DNA of 64,000 nt from Lonsdalea iberica (GTDB lineage Bacteria; Pseudomonadota; Gammaproteobacteria; Enterobacterales; Enterobacteriaceae). Below, in pieces: positions 22,666 through 31,876 of this stretch (its first letter is position 1; each line of letters begins with the position of its first letter). Under the pieces are notes generated by a model. It searched no databases and was not told the origin of the DNA. It worked only from the letters and a program-made list of their open reading frames with translations. Position numbers and translations under genes: made by a program. Location: assembly GCF_002111585.1 (NCBI RefSeq), contig NZ_LUTP01000012.1, positions 38,379-102,378 on the forward strand. The letters are read 5' to 3'.

Positions 22666-23775
22666 TTAATCGGGGATCGTCCAGACGGTTTTCGCGATGT
22701 CGACGACGTGCTTGAGCTTAGCCCACTGCTGCGCTTCACTCAGGACGGAGTCCCGGTTTCTGGAGGCGAAACCACAGGTTGGGCTCAACGCCAGCCTGCG
22801 CAGCGGCATATAAAGGGAGGCCGTATTGACCGCCATGATGACCCGCGAGGGGTCCTCCAACTCTGCCTGCCGGCTGCTCACAATCCCGAGTACGACCTGC
22901 TGACTGGTGGCATAACGGAGCAATTCCAGTTCCGCCGGACGGCGGTCGTCATATTCCACCATTACGCCATCGACCTGCGCGTGTGCCATCGCGTAGGCCA
23001 TGGCGTTCAACCCGTCGTCATAGCGCCAGTTGCCGGAAAACGCGCCCCGGCACAGATGCAGGCTGACATACATATCTTCCGGTTTGTCCACCAGCGCCTG
23101 ATTCAGCGTGTGGATACACAGTTCCAGCAGGGACGTCGGATCGTATCCCCGGCTTTGCTCGCGCGCGATGACGGCGCAGTCGGAGAGATAAGCCCACATC
23201 ATGTCATCCAGCTGTAGATAGCGGCAGCCGGCGTCATAAAAGGCCCGTATCGCCTGACGATAGGCGTTCGACAACGCACTGCCGTATGCCTCAAGCGAGG
23301 GATAACACGCGTTGTTACGCAGGGAGGGATGCAGGAGCATGGTCGGGCTGGGCAGCGTCTGCTTGGCCAGCAGTTTAGAATCATGCCTAATCGTCTGATG
23401 AAGAAAGCGAAAATGCGCCAGGAACGGGTGCGACGCATCGAATGCAATCTCCCCCACAACCTCAATGCCGCTCGCGATCGGCTTTTCTTCGGCAGGCTGA
23501 GTAGAGAGTCGCTGGATCCCCGGAAGGTGCTCGAAGAAATCGGTCTGCCAGCAGACGCGCCTGAGTTCGCCGTCGGTGAGAATACGCAATCCGCAGGCTT
23601 TCTGCTGGTCTATCGCCCGCACGATTTCTTCGTCTTCGATCTCGGTCAACGCGTCGCGACAAAGCCTTCCCTGCTCCCAATCCTGACGCGCTTGGCGTAG
23701 CCGCGGCGGGCATACAAAGCTACCGATATGTTCGGCATGGAAAGGCGGGGACAGCTTGTGAATGGTACGACTCAT
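22666..23775 (-). CDS. Second MetE C-terminal-like methyltransferase paralogue
   Basis: A 369-residue paralogue of the gene at 7634-8740. It shares the start (PPF-A-x-x-GS), the RYLQLDD-x-x-WAYL block and zinc ligands His240, Cys242 (SLHLCRGAF), Glu274 (EYDD) and Cys334 (SPTCGFAS). The two are clearly diverged, for example in residues 84-110, so this is not a recent duplication. Such proteins may use S-methylated donors other than methyl-folate, but the substrate cannot be read from sequence. No MetJ-like box was seen upstream; a hairpin-rich leader lies there instead. Confidence 0.87.
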   Translation of the reverse strand: MSRTIHKLSPPFHAEHIGSFVCPPRLRQARQDWEQGRLCRDALTEIEDEEIVRAIDQQKACGLRILTDGELRRVCWQTDFFEHLPGIQRLSTQPAEEKPIASGIEVVGEIAFDASHPFLAHFRFLHQTIRHDSKLLAKQTLPSPTMLLHPSLRNNACYPSLEAYGSALSNAYRQAIRAFYDAGCRYLQLDDMMWAYLSDCAVIAREQSRGYDPTSLLELCIHTLNQALVDKPEDMYVSLHLCRGAFSGNWRYDDGLNAMAYAMAHAQVDGVMVEYDDRRPAELELLRYATSQQVVLGIVSSRQAELEDPSRVIMAVNTASLYMPLRRLALSPTCGFASRNRDSVLSEAQQWAKLKHVVDIAKTVWTIPD

Positions 23776-23960
23776 GAAAACGGATCCTTTTTGATTAACT
23801 GCCGTGTTTTGCGCTTCTCTGCGCTCTGTTTTTACGCAACGGCCATCACCAGGGCCGCATTGACTGGTGGCATCGCCCTTTCTGGGCAGCTGTCCCCCGT
23901 TTCTTGTGCGGTGGGTAATGACAAAACATTGCTTAACTTATTGAAGTTATTGATATGAGT
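23776..23960 (-). promoter_or_regulatory. Hairpin-rich 5' region of the second MetE-C-like gene
   Basis: On the minus strand this stretch can form several consecutive hairpins: AACTT/AAGTT, GCCC-AGAAA-GGGC, ACCAG/CTGGT with outer GCC/GGC, and GCGC-AGAGAA-GCGC just before the start. It matches none of the SAM, cobalamin, folate or fluoride riboswitch consensus sequences that I can recall. It may be a structured leader or chance. Confidence 0.3.
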
Positions 23961-24523
23961 CACGTTAAGTAATTATTTTTTTTGAAACAAAAAGATCCGC
24001 CTTTTCACCGAGTCCATGACTGGGAGATTCGGTATCGAAGAGTGAAAATAGGAACAACGTCGAATACACCGGGGGCGAATAAGGCGGTCAGGCAACTTAA
24101 TTCAGCTAAGGATACTCGAAGAAGCGCGGTGAAGTCGTCGGACTTCCGGCGGTAGTGTCTGGTATTGGTGAGTGAAACGAAATAACGCAGCGCGTGTTGC
24201 TCACGACCTCGGCGACAAATTATTCACCCGACGATGAGATAAAAAAAGCGGACCGAAATAGCGGTCCGCCAACAACAACGTTAATAACACGATTAATAAC
24301 AACTAGGCGCTTAATATGAAGATTTGCAGGTGGCTAATGACACAGTAAACAAGGCCGATCGTCAAAAGGATAGATGCTGATATTCCGGTCGCCGTTTAAA
24401 ACGTCGATTCCTGTGATGCAATGCGAAAGTCGATCTACATCAGTTGTTATGCCTGACCGGCCGGATTCGTTTTTATCCAGAACGCGAGCTCCCCTAACGG
24501 GATTGCGAACAACCAAGCTATCG
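23961..24523. other. Gap before the Ser/Thr-rich protein gene (no gene seen)
   Basis: Non-coding apart from the terminator at 24241-24269. A 60-codon minus-strand frame with a TTG start (24334-24516) lies directly after the Ser/Thr-rich gene. It resembles nothing I know. Confidence 0.5.
24241..24269 (-). terminator. Strong minus-strand terminator
   Basis: A perfect 8-bp stem (GCGGACCG 24248-24255 with CGGTCCGC 24262-24269) is followed on the minus strand by seven T. It lies 255 bp beyond the stop of the Ser/Thr-rich gene and probably ends its transcript. Confidence 0.88.
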
Positions 24524-25150
24524 TTAGGCGTTCGTCGAAGAGACCTCAGAAGACCCGACGACTCCCCAGGCCATTTCGTCCGACCCTCCCCCCATCATCT
24601 GCTGAATCTTTTCGTAAATTTCAGCGGCGGAGAGGCCTTTATATATCCCTTTGCTATAGAAGCTGAACATATCGCTGTCCGCACTACTGCTGTCTTGCCC
24701 CATCTTCACCAGCTCTTCGGTGGTGACCGGTTCGCCGGAGAAGGCGTCGTACGCTTCCCAGCTCCCGTCGGGATAACTGATCATCGACACCAACGTGCCG
24801 CCGAACATCGGGATCCCATTGATCATTTGTAGAGAGCGTTCAAGCGAGTCGGACTGCTCTTCCTCTTTGTCGTCCTTAGCCTGCTGAGCTTCTCGGGACT
24901 GGAGTTGGGCCTCGAGATCTTCCAGCCGCTCATCGGTCGTCTGCGTTAAATCAGACGCGCTCGCCGTCCCCGTGGTGAACGTCTGTGTGGAAGCGTCGCT
25001 GAAGCTTGTTCCCGTCTGACTGCTCAGCGGAAAACCGCCCGTGCTACTCGCCGTGGATGACCCGTTATTATTCGCCGCGCTAATTGATGCCACGAGGGGA
25101 TAATAAGGCTTAATATTTTGACTGTGCGCCTCTATACTCGATATAGCCAC
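24524..25150 (-). CDS. Unrecognised Ser/Thr-rich protein with a short coiled coil
   Basis: A 208-residue protein that I do not recognise. Its GTG start (25150) is chosen because a good AAGGAG lies 7 nt upstream. Residues 1-70 are rich in Ser, Thr, Ala and Asn, with no Cys, no membrane segment and no Sec signal. Residues 70-105 are highly charged, Gln/Glu-rich and likely coiled coil. Residues 105-190 look folded (PMFGGTLVSMISYPDGSWEA and KGIYKGLSAAEIYEKIQQMM). A disordered polar N-terminus without a signal is common in type III or flagellar-exported proteins, but this is inference only. It stands alone in an AT-rich stretch. Confidence 0.72.
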   Translation of the reverse strand: MAISSIEAHSQNIKPYYPLVASISAANNNGSSTASSTGGFPLSSQTGTSFSDASTQTFTTGTASASDLTQTTDERLEDLEAQLQSREAQQAKDDKEEEQSDSLERSLQMINGIPMFGGTLVSMISYPDGSWEAYDAFSGEPVTTEELVKMGQDSSSADSDMFSFYSKGIYKGLSAAEIYEKIQQMMGGGSDEMAWGVVGSSEVSSTNA

Positions 25151-25980
25151 AATACGTCTCCTTGTTATATTTCAATTAATGCCATCACACCGTAAAAACG
25201 ACGAGTTATCGTAATAACTAACACCAAAGTATTGAAATAAAGTTCAAATGCTTCCATCCCGAAAGCGATTATTGATAATGCGAACAGGCTCCTGGTGGCG
25301 AATATCAAACAGCAGAGAAATTAGGTTCAACCGTCACCTTGGCGTGAAAGAACATCATGTATAAGGACGGCTGACATCAGAGTAAAAAAAGTCTGTTCTC
25401 TAAAATATATCGGCTAATGCATTTTTTCGTTAAGACTAAAAAAGAATAAAAATAGAGGATTCATGGCATATGACATTATTTCCCCGTTACGTCACTTCCC
25501 CGTAGAAAGCGGGTGTCATGTTGCTGTTTTACGCTGTTGTTATTGTTTCCGCCCACAACTCACCGCTTAAAGATAATACGCGATGTGCTCCCGCGCCATT
25601 TCGGCTCACTATTTTTTCCTTTATGTTCCATTAATACGCCAATGTGCAGGTTGTCGCGCCCCTAACAGCCCCTGCGTCGGCGCAGGCGATTTTTGTAAGA
25701 CTACAGCGCTGGACGCTAAAGCCGATACAGCGCAATTAGACGCGGCGGTGCCTCACGGAGAGTCTCATTCTCGCCCGTAGGACCACGATCTTGATCGAGA
25801 CACCCAGATCGAGAGATTGAAACCGAGGCCTGTATGACAGCGCTCGCGGACGGGAAAAGCGGGTTTGTTTACCACCAGAAATGGATGAACGGAACGGCGA
25901 GAACAGATCGTGTGGGATAAATGAAAGGGGGGCTTCCCGAAACCTATTACGGCGATTTCAGGAAGCGAAAGCATGGCGAT
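25151..25980. other. 830-bp gap between the Ser/Thr-rich gene and yjdM
   Basis: AT-rich to about 25480, then mixed. Short plus-strand frames start at 25462 (preceded by AGAGGA) and 25519, but none resembles a known protein. A plus-strand hairpin with a T run at 25671-25694 could end a small transcript. Confidence 0.5.
25671..25694 (+). terminator. Possible orphan terminator on the plus strand
   Basis: CCTGCG-TCGG-CGCAGG is followed by CG and then ATTTTT. The stem is short (6 bp) but GC-rich. No annotated plus-strand gene lies upstream. Confidence 0.4.
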
Positions 25981-26322
25981 TTAGTTTTTCTTCACAAATT
26001 CAGATTTCAGTTTCATCGCGCCGAAACCATCGATTTTGCAATCGATGTTGTGATCGCCTTCCACCAGGCGGATACCTTTCACACGCGTACCTATTTTCAG
26101 CGGCGTAGAGCTCCCCTTCACTTTCAGATCCTTGATCACGGTGACGGTGTCGCCATCAGCCAGCAAGTTGCCGTTGGCATCGCGAACGACCAGTCCTTCT
26201 TCCTGCTCCGCGGCCTCGCCCGCCATTGACCAAACATGCCCGCACTCAGGACAGTTCAGCATGTCGTTGTCCTGCCAAGTGTATTCAGATTGGCATTTTG
26301 GGCAATTGGGTAGCTGTTGCAT
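25981..26322 (-). CDS. yjdM: YjdM (PhnA) zinc-ribbon protein
   Basis: A 113-residue protein of the YjdM/PhnA family. Its N-terminal zinc ribbon has Cys7, Cys10, Cys24 and Cys27 (NCPKC and NCPEC). The C-terminal SH3-like domain [25 protein letters not shown] ... [25 protein letters not shown] is almost invariant in the family. Despite its old name it is not proven to act in phosphonate breakdown, and its role is unknown. It stands alone on the minus strand, with a 272-bp gap upstream. Confidence 0.95.
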   Translation of the reverse strand: MQQLPNCPKCQSEYTWQDNDMLNCPECGHVWSMAGEAAEQEEGLVVRDANGNLLADGDTVTVIKDLKVKGSSTPLKIGTRVKGIRLVEGDHNIDCKIDGFGAMKLKSEFVKKN

Positions 26323-26458
26323 GATAAAATTCCTAAAAATAAAAAATGTATGTAAAAAACCAATAAAATCAATAGCAGTAAATTCAGCTGAGCATATTTT
26401 AACGTTTTAAGGCCTCGCTGAGTAGCCATCTTTACGTAAAGGACTTTATGGCAGCACG

Positions 26459-26494
26459 AAAACCGGGGCCGCCAACACAGGTTGGTGGCCCCGG
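26459..26494 (-). terminator. Terminator of the DUF421 gene
   Basis: A 14-bp stem (26463-26476 with 26481-26494, one G-U pair, loop ACAG) is followed on the minus strand by four T. It lies about 100 bp beyond the gene end. Confidence 0.75.
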
Positions 26495-26594
26495 GAAAGG
26501 GAAAAAAATAATTTAGACAGCGCGTTAGTCACGTCGATGTCTGTTCACTCGGCTAAACGAAATGGCCGCTATCCACCGATATGTCACACAAAAG

Positions 26595-27245
26595 CTACTT
26601 AATCACCGAACCATCCCGCAGGATAAACATCAGATTGCCGTCCCAAAACTCCGCGATAAAGATGTCGTCTTCTTCAAGTTCATTTTCACGAAGCTTGTTT
26701 TGCAGCCAATCCTCATCTTTTTCAATTTGTTCCAACTCTCTTCGCCTGATCTCTCCGTCTTTCATAACAATGACCGAAGGCATTTCGTTGTCTTCACAGA
26801 CCACCGTCAACTGACCGCTGGGTTCGATCTGAGCATAGGTAATTTGCTGGAATGAACGAATCCCCTGAGAATGAAGCTGCGAGGCGACATTAAGAATGTC
26901 GATTTTGTTCTTCTGTCGCAGGATGTTTTCCATCAGAAAACGGCCTTTTTTGACGATCGGTAAAGGATCGCCAATGGCGATAGAGCGAAACAGATGAAAA
27001 TGCTTGCTGATGAAATTCAGCAACGAAATAAGTCCGACGCCGATAAATAATACAATGATGTATTGATAGAGCGGGATGCTGTCGCTGTATATAACCCCGC
27101 CGATAATACCCCCGAGCACGAAGTTGCCAATGAAGTCCACCGGCGTCATTTGTGATAACTGGGTTTTACCTGAAACATTCAGGTGTGTGATGACAATAGT
27201 AAAACCAATAACGAACTTGATTAATACGAAGCAATAATATTCCAT
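26595..27245 (-). CDS. DUF421 (YetF/YcaP family) membrane protein
   Basis: A 216-residue inner-membrane protein from the ATG at 27245; a GTG five codons earlier is also possible. Three hydrophobic segments fill residues 1-75, with the family motif SGKTQLSQMTPVDFIGNFVLGGIIGGVIY. A cytoplasmic domain follows, with PLPIVKKGRFLMENILRQKNKI. This arrangement is typical of YetF and E. coli YcaP proteins, whose function is unknown (some are linked to spore or envelope stress). It is monocistronic and less GC-rich than the backbone genes. Confidence 0.88.
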   Translation of the reverse strand: MEYYCFVLIKFVIGFTIVITHLNVSGKTQLSQMTPVDFIGNFVLGGIIGGVIYSDSIPLYQYIIVLFIGVGLISLLNFISKHFHLFRSIAIGDPLPIVKKGRFLMENILRQKNKIDILNVASQLHSQGIRSFQQITYAQIEPSGQLTVVCEDNEMPSVIVMKDGEIRRRELEQIEKDEDWLQNKLRENELEEDDIFIAEFWDGNLMFILRDGSVIK

Positions 27246-27485
27246 CTCTACTCTATTCACAGCGTCTGCTGCGCCTCAGTTTTATGACCGAAGACAGTAT
27301 AATAGAGAATGAAAACTTCGCCTGACTTCAGCCCCATCAGGGATTAAGTCATGCTAAATAATGATCAATCATAGCAAGCGGACAAAGCTGTTTTTGACGA
27401 TGAAAAATTATCCGTCAATGCCTACTGTCGGGAAGAAAAGAAGTTCAGCGTCCAGGGAAAACGCGGCATATAAAGGAAAGCGGGG

Positions 27486-27516
27486 CCATGCCAACCCGAC
27501 AAGCGGATCGGCATGG
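27486..27516 (-). terminator. Hairpin after the glycerol dehydrogenase gene
   Basis: CCATGCC (27486-27492) pairs with GGCATGG (27510-27516), and six further base pairs including two G-U extend the stem. It starts about 18 bp past the gene end. Only a weak T-rich tail follows on the minus strand. Confidence 0.55.
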
Positions 27517-27534
27517 AACATCGCGGGGTAAACG

Positions 27535-28640
27535 TTAAGCTTTCGCTTTGTAACGCTCAGCTAAGCTGTTCGCCGCGACCATGGCGTTGTAGACATCCTC
27601 TTTGGTCACTTCCATCGGCATGTTGCCCATGGTGTCGTCTTTATGGCAGGCAATTTCCGCCACTTTACGCCATTCGGCTTCGACAAACGTTTTCAGTCCC
27701 ATCTCTTCCAGCGTCAACGGCAGGCCAGCCGTTTGATGATACGAATCACTTCATCAAACTCAGCAACCGGCGCGTTTTCCAGCACCAGCTGCGTCAGCAG
27801 GCCAAATACGACTTTTTCACCGTGCTGAGCTCTGTGCAAATCCGGCACGACGGACATACCGTTATTCACCGCATGGGCGGCCGCCAAACCTCCGGATTCC
27901 GCGCCGACGCCGCTCAGGTAAATTGTCGCTTCGATCGCCTGTTCCAGCGCGGGCGTCGCTACCTTGTTTTTAATGGCGTCCATGGCGGACTCGACGTTTT
28001 CACTCAGCAGCTGGTAACACAGTTTCGCCAGCTCCAATCCCGTTCTTGACGGTTTTTTCAGTACCAGGTTAATGCCGTCGGCCTGATAGCACGCGCGCGC
28101 TTCAAAATAGGTCGCCAGTGCATCACCCACGCCTGCGGCAAAGAAACGAACCGGCGCGGAAGCAATGATAGCGGTATCAGCAATCACCGCATCCGGGTTC
28201 TGAGGCAGGAACAGGTAACGATCGAACTCGCCGTTCTCTTTGTAGATAACGGACAGCGCGGTGCAAGGCGCATCGGTAGATGCAATGGTCGGGAACAGGA
28301 TGACCGGGAGTTTCTGGTAGAAAGCCACCGCTTTGGATACATCGAGCGTTTTACCCCCGCCCACACCCACAATGACATTTGCTTGCTGGCTGTTGACGAT
28401 GTCACCCAGACGATTAATTTCAACGTCAGTACATTCATAATTGAATTTCTCAGCAGTACATTTCATCCCTTTTTCCAGTAAGGGCGGCACGGCTTCGTCT
28501 TTAACTTTCTGCAGAATGAATTCATCACAGACAATTAATGCGTTGTCACCAAAATCTTTTACGAAATCATGGAGCTGATTAAGAATACCGTTGCCAATAA
28601 AGAACTTTTTAGGAGAGGTTATAGTGCGAGGCGTTTTCAT
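27535..28640 (-). CDS. gldA: GldA-type iron/zinc glycerol dehydrogenase (apparent 1-nt frameshift)
   Basis: An NAD-dependent polyol dehydrogenase of the iron-containing alcohol dehydrogenase fold that oxidises glycerol to dihydroxyacetone. Frame 1 (28640 to about 27730) holds GVGGGKTLDVSKA for NAD, PTIASTDAPCTALSVIY, and metal ligands in GVGDALATYFEARA, AAAHAVNNG and HRAQHGEKV. It then breaks after RIIKR. Frame 2 continues LTLEEMGLKTFVEAEWRKVAEIACHKDDTMGNMP to 27535. One lost base (GGG read as GG near 27729) explains it. The repaired product has 368 residues, against 367 in E. coli GldA. An AGGAG precedes the ATG. Confidence 0.9.
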
Positions 28641-29638
28641 TATCTAAAGCTCCTGAATTATTGAGTCTTGCCGTGCAAGGTTGATTACCCATCCGGCAAC
28701 CTAGTGTCGATATATAATAACACCGCCATTATGAAACTAAAGTAATCATTTTAACCGAGATAATATTGCCTTAAGTTAAATGGCGCTACAATAGGCAAAA
28801 AACAAGCAAACAACGTTACATACAACAATAAATTCAATAAGTAACGCCAACCAGACCGCACTAGTAAGCACCCCTCTTTCGTCAATAAAAGCCATCCGCC
28901 TTACGAGATGTTTTTAATTAAAAAACTAATGGCAAAAAAAAACAAAACAGAGAGAAAAAACACGCTATACCTGATAAAATCAGTCGGAATTAAAATATAA
29001 AAAAACACTATTCTCATTATTCCGCTGAACCAAAATAGCCAGTCACTTGCCTAAAAATAACGCAAATCAACGCTTTTCCGGCTATTATTCACAAAATGAA
29101 AACACCTTATTACTCATTAAAAAATAAGTCTTATACGAATTAGTCGGGCCCTTTTTTTATTCATTCTATTGATGAAAAATGCAGCATTCATTGCTGCCTG
29201 CATCTTGCGTTAATAAAAAATGTTTAGGTTATTTCCCGGCTGTTCGGAGAAATTAATGACCAGTCCCCTGTGATTCACCGTTCTTAATAGCCGCCGACGC
29301 CATGGATATCCTAAGCGGCGAACGATAGTGTGGCGGCCATATCTCCCCGCGGTGGGGCGTGAGTGACCACTGGGCAGACGTATCGCTTGCGATCAGAGGC
29401 TTGCCGACAGGCATCGTGGACATGGGGGAAAGAGAAGATAAAAGAACGGAACAGAGAACAAGCGCCGGCAGGCGGACGCCACGGGGCTTGTGTCCGCAAC
29501 GCCCTGCGCCAATCACTTGTCGGCCCCCGGTTACCCTTTCGCCGACCGTATATTCCTTATACGGCAAGGCCCGTTTCCTGGGTCACCACCGCAGCGTCGG
29601 AAAACTCAGCGGCGGTGAGTGATTGGCGCGCCAGTTTT
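28641..29638. other. 1-kb gap between gldA and the Tar-like chemoreceptor
   Basis: 28641-29250 is strongly AT-rich with no coding frame and must contain the gldA promoter. 29250-29638 is much more GC-rich and open in several frames, yet none resembles a protein I know. It includes a hairpin CCGTATA-TTCCT-TATACGG near 29548-29566. Confidence 0.5.
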
Positions 29639-31297
29639 TTAGAATTTTTCCCAGTTATCCCCGCCCGTTTTTTTACTGCCGGTGCTTGAAGGCAGCGCTT
29701 TGACGCTGGAGGAGGAAGACGTTCTTTTGGTTAGTGTGGGCCGTAACAGCGTGTTTTCATTGGTGGGAAGTTTGAAAGAAGAGACCGCGTGAGTCAGATG
29801 ATTTACCTGCTCTTCCAGCGACGAGGCGGCCGCGGCGGATTCCTGAACCAGCGCCGCATTTTGCTGCGTGACGCCATCCATTTCCGTCACGGCTTGTTCT
29901 ATCTGACCAATGCCGCGGCTCTGTTCATCGGATGCCGTGGCGATTTCCCCCATTAAATCGTTGATACGCGTAATGGAGGTGATGATGGCAGACATCGCCT
30001 CGCCGGTCTTCGTGACCTGCTCCGACCCTATGCGCACGCCGTTCACCGATTCGCTGATCAGCCCGCCTATCTCTTTTGCCGCCTGAGCGCTGCGCTGCGC
30101 CAGATTGCGGACCTCACCGGCCACCACGGCGAATCCCCTCCCTTGTTCTCCGGCTCTGGCCGCTTCTACCGCGGCGTTCAATGCCAGTATGTTGGTCTGG
30201 AATGCAATGCCATTGATGACGCTGGTAATGTCCTCGATTTTCTTCGAACTGGCGGTGACGCCCAGCATGGTATCTCCCACCTCTTTCGCCACCTTCTCGC
30301 CTTCCTGCGCGGCTTTGACCGCGTCCTGCGTCAGGCTCGTCGCCTGATAGACGTTCGCTGTATTCTGCTTAACGGTCGCGCCCAGCTCTTCCATGCTCGC
30401 CGCCGTTTGCGCCAACGCGGACGCCTGCTGCTCGGTACGGGAAGACAGATCGATATTACCCGCCGCAATTTCCTGAGATGCATGAGCGACGGTGTAGCTC
30501 GAGTCGCGCACCTGCCCGATAATTTGCACCAGTGAAAGACGCATTTGTTCCATCGAACGCATCAGATCGCCAATCTCACCTTTCAAATGCGCATTTACCG
30601 TGGTCTCCAGATGACCATTGGCAATCTGGCTACAGTGATCTTTGGCAATACCCAATTGATCCAGAACGAAGCGCTTCAGTAGGATCATCATCCCGGCAAT
30701 GATGGCGATAAACACCACGGCGAAGATCACAATCAGCGTCATTGAGAAGGTGAAGTTACTCTGTGCATCCTGATTCAGATTTTTGGCATATTGCTCACGG
30801 AATTCTAAGAGCTTATCCAGCGCGATTTCGTACTGACTATCTAGCTTTCTCACCACCGCCAGCTGCGCGTAGAATGTGGGCTCGTCATTTTTGGCCGCCG
30901 CATCCAGCAGAGGCTGCAATCCATCCTGACGGTAAGCGAGATAGGCCGAGCGATACGCGTCGGCCAGTGGACCTTCCGACGGTTGTTTAGGTGCATTCAG
31001 ATAAGACTGAAACGCCGCATCCGCTTTCGCCATAACGGCATTCACGCCTTCAAGCATCGACTGGGAATTCTGACCACCCCCTTTTTCCATATCCTCCATA
31101 TATTCCATGATACGAACGCGCATAGTGCGGCTGTGGTTGATGGGGTCAATGACCGACAGCACGACGCGTATTTCTTTATTCACGCTATCCAAAGAATTGT
31201 TGCTGCGTATCAGCATCCACACATTTGAAAGCGTACTGGCGAAAAAGATAAGTAAAAGTGAAGCAAGAACAATGAGAGAGAAGCGTTTGATTGACAT
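29639..31297 (-). CDS. Tar/Tsr-like methyl-accepting chemotaxis protein
   Basis: A 552-residue chemoreceptor starting at the ATG (31297) that follows AGGACT. Membrane segments at about 10-30 and 190-212 enclose a four-helix-bundle periplasmic domain of the Tar/Tsr class. HAMP and the methylation and tip region follow ([52 protein letters not shown]). The last five residues, NWEKF, are a variant of NWETF, the tether for CheR and CheB, so it should be a high-abundance receptor. The ligand is unknown: the usual Tar aspartate-binding arginines cannot be assigned by eye. A sigma-28 promoter lies upstream. Confidence 0.94.
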   Translation of the reverse strand: MSIKRFSLIVLASLLLIFFASTLSNVWMLIRSNNSLDSVNKEIRVVLSVIDPINHSRTMRVRIMEYMEDMEKGGGQNSQSMLEGVNAVMAKADAAFQSYLNAPKQPSEGPLADAYRSAYLAYRQDGLQPLLDAAAKNDEPTFYAQLAVVRKLDSQYEIALDKLLEFREQYAKNLNQDAQSNFTFSMTLIVIFAVVFIAIIAGMMILLKRFVLDQLGIAKDHCSQIANGHLETTVNAHLKGEIGDLMRSMEQMRLSLVQIIGQVRDSSYTVAHASQEIAAGNIDLSSRTEQQASALAQTAASMEELGATVKQNTANVYQATSLTQDAVKAAQEGEKVAKEVGDTMLGVTASSKKIEDITSVINGIAFQTNILALNAAVEAARAGEQGRGFAVVAGEVRNLAQRSAQAAKEIGGLISESVNGVRIGSEQVTKTGEAMSAIITSITRINDLMGEIATASDEQSRGIGQIEQAVTEMDGVTQQNAALVQESAAAASSLEEQVNHLTHAVSSFKLPTNENTLLRPTLTKRTSSSSSVKALPSSTGSKKTGGDNWEKF

Positions 31298-31344
31298 ATT
31301 GAGTCCTGTATATGAGCAAAATAACGATATTGCCGACATCATGA

Positions 31345-31371
31345 CTATCGGCAGAAAAAGCACGTAGTTAA
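31345..31371 (-). promoter_or_regulatory. Sigma-28 (FliA) promoter of the Tar-like chemoreceptor
   Basis: On the minus strand TTAA (31368-31371), 15 nt and GCCGATAG (31345-31352) match the FliA consensus TAAA-N15-GCCGATAA at 10 of 12 positions. The leader would be about 40 nt. It implies class-3 flagellar control. Confidence 0.65.
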
Positions 31372-31876
31372 GCTCGCCAAGACGGTAAACATGCGCTGTG
31401 GCTGACTTTTCATTAAAAACCCAACCAAGATCAACAAAACCCAATAAAGTTATTGAATAAAAAAGATAAAATTATTAATTACGCATGATTCGGCGGTTTT
31501 TTAGATAGGATTTAATACGGAGTTAATTCGGAAAGGCCTTGAAATTATTACCTATATCATCATCCGATGAGAGAGAGGTTGAGTCAAAATTTAATCAAAA
31601 AACTCATTTAAACAGCTGCCGCAGGGCAGCGTAAAATACCACAACCCATAATAAAGAAATATTTATCTTTCACGCAGGGTATTATTCAACACATATTCAT
31701 TGAGCTACACGTTTTCTCAGCACAAACACGATGAGACGACGCGGAAAAGCAGCATATACGATTAGCATAGCGCCCTGCTTCAACGAACAATCAACGCATC
31801 GGCAAAGTGTGGCCTGAAGGGCGAATAAAGAAATGACACACTGAGAAACCCAAGCATATCGACACATCTGCGAGCC
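31372..31876. other. Gap upstream of the DUF943 pair
   Basis: About 500 bp, AT-rich to 31690. A 79-codon minus-strand frame (31697-31936) overlaps the start of the truncated DUF943 copy. It has no recognisable match and was not accepted as a gene. Confidence 0.45.

Noticed and set aside
23820..23930. Cobalamin or fluoride riboswitch before the second MetE-C-like gene
   Set aside because: Some GCCAC- and GGCGATG-like words occur, but the B12 box and the fluoride pseudoknot pattern are absent.
24334..24516. 60-codon minus-strand frame with TTG start after the Ser/Thr-rich gene
   Set aside because: No Shine-Dalgarno and no similarity; it may simply be the 3' untranslated part before the terminator at 24241.
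29253..29567. 104-codon minus-strand frame in the GC-rich patch after the Tar-like chemoreceptor gene
   Set aside because: Several frames are open there at once and the composition is not protein-like; noted only as a possible remnant.
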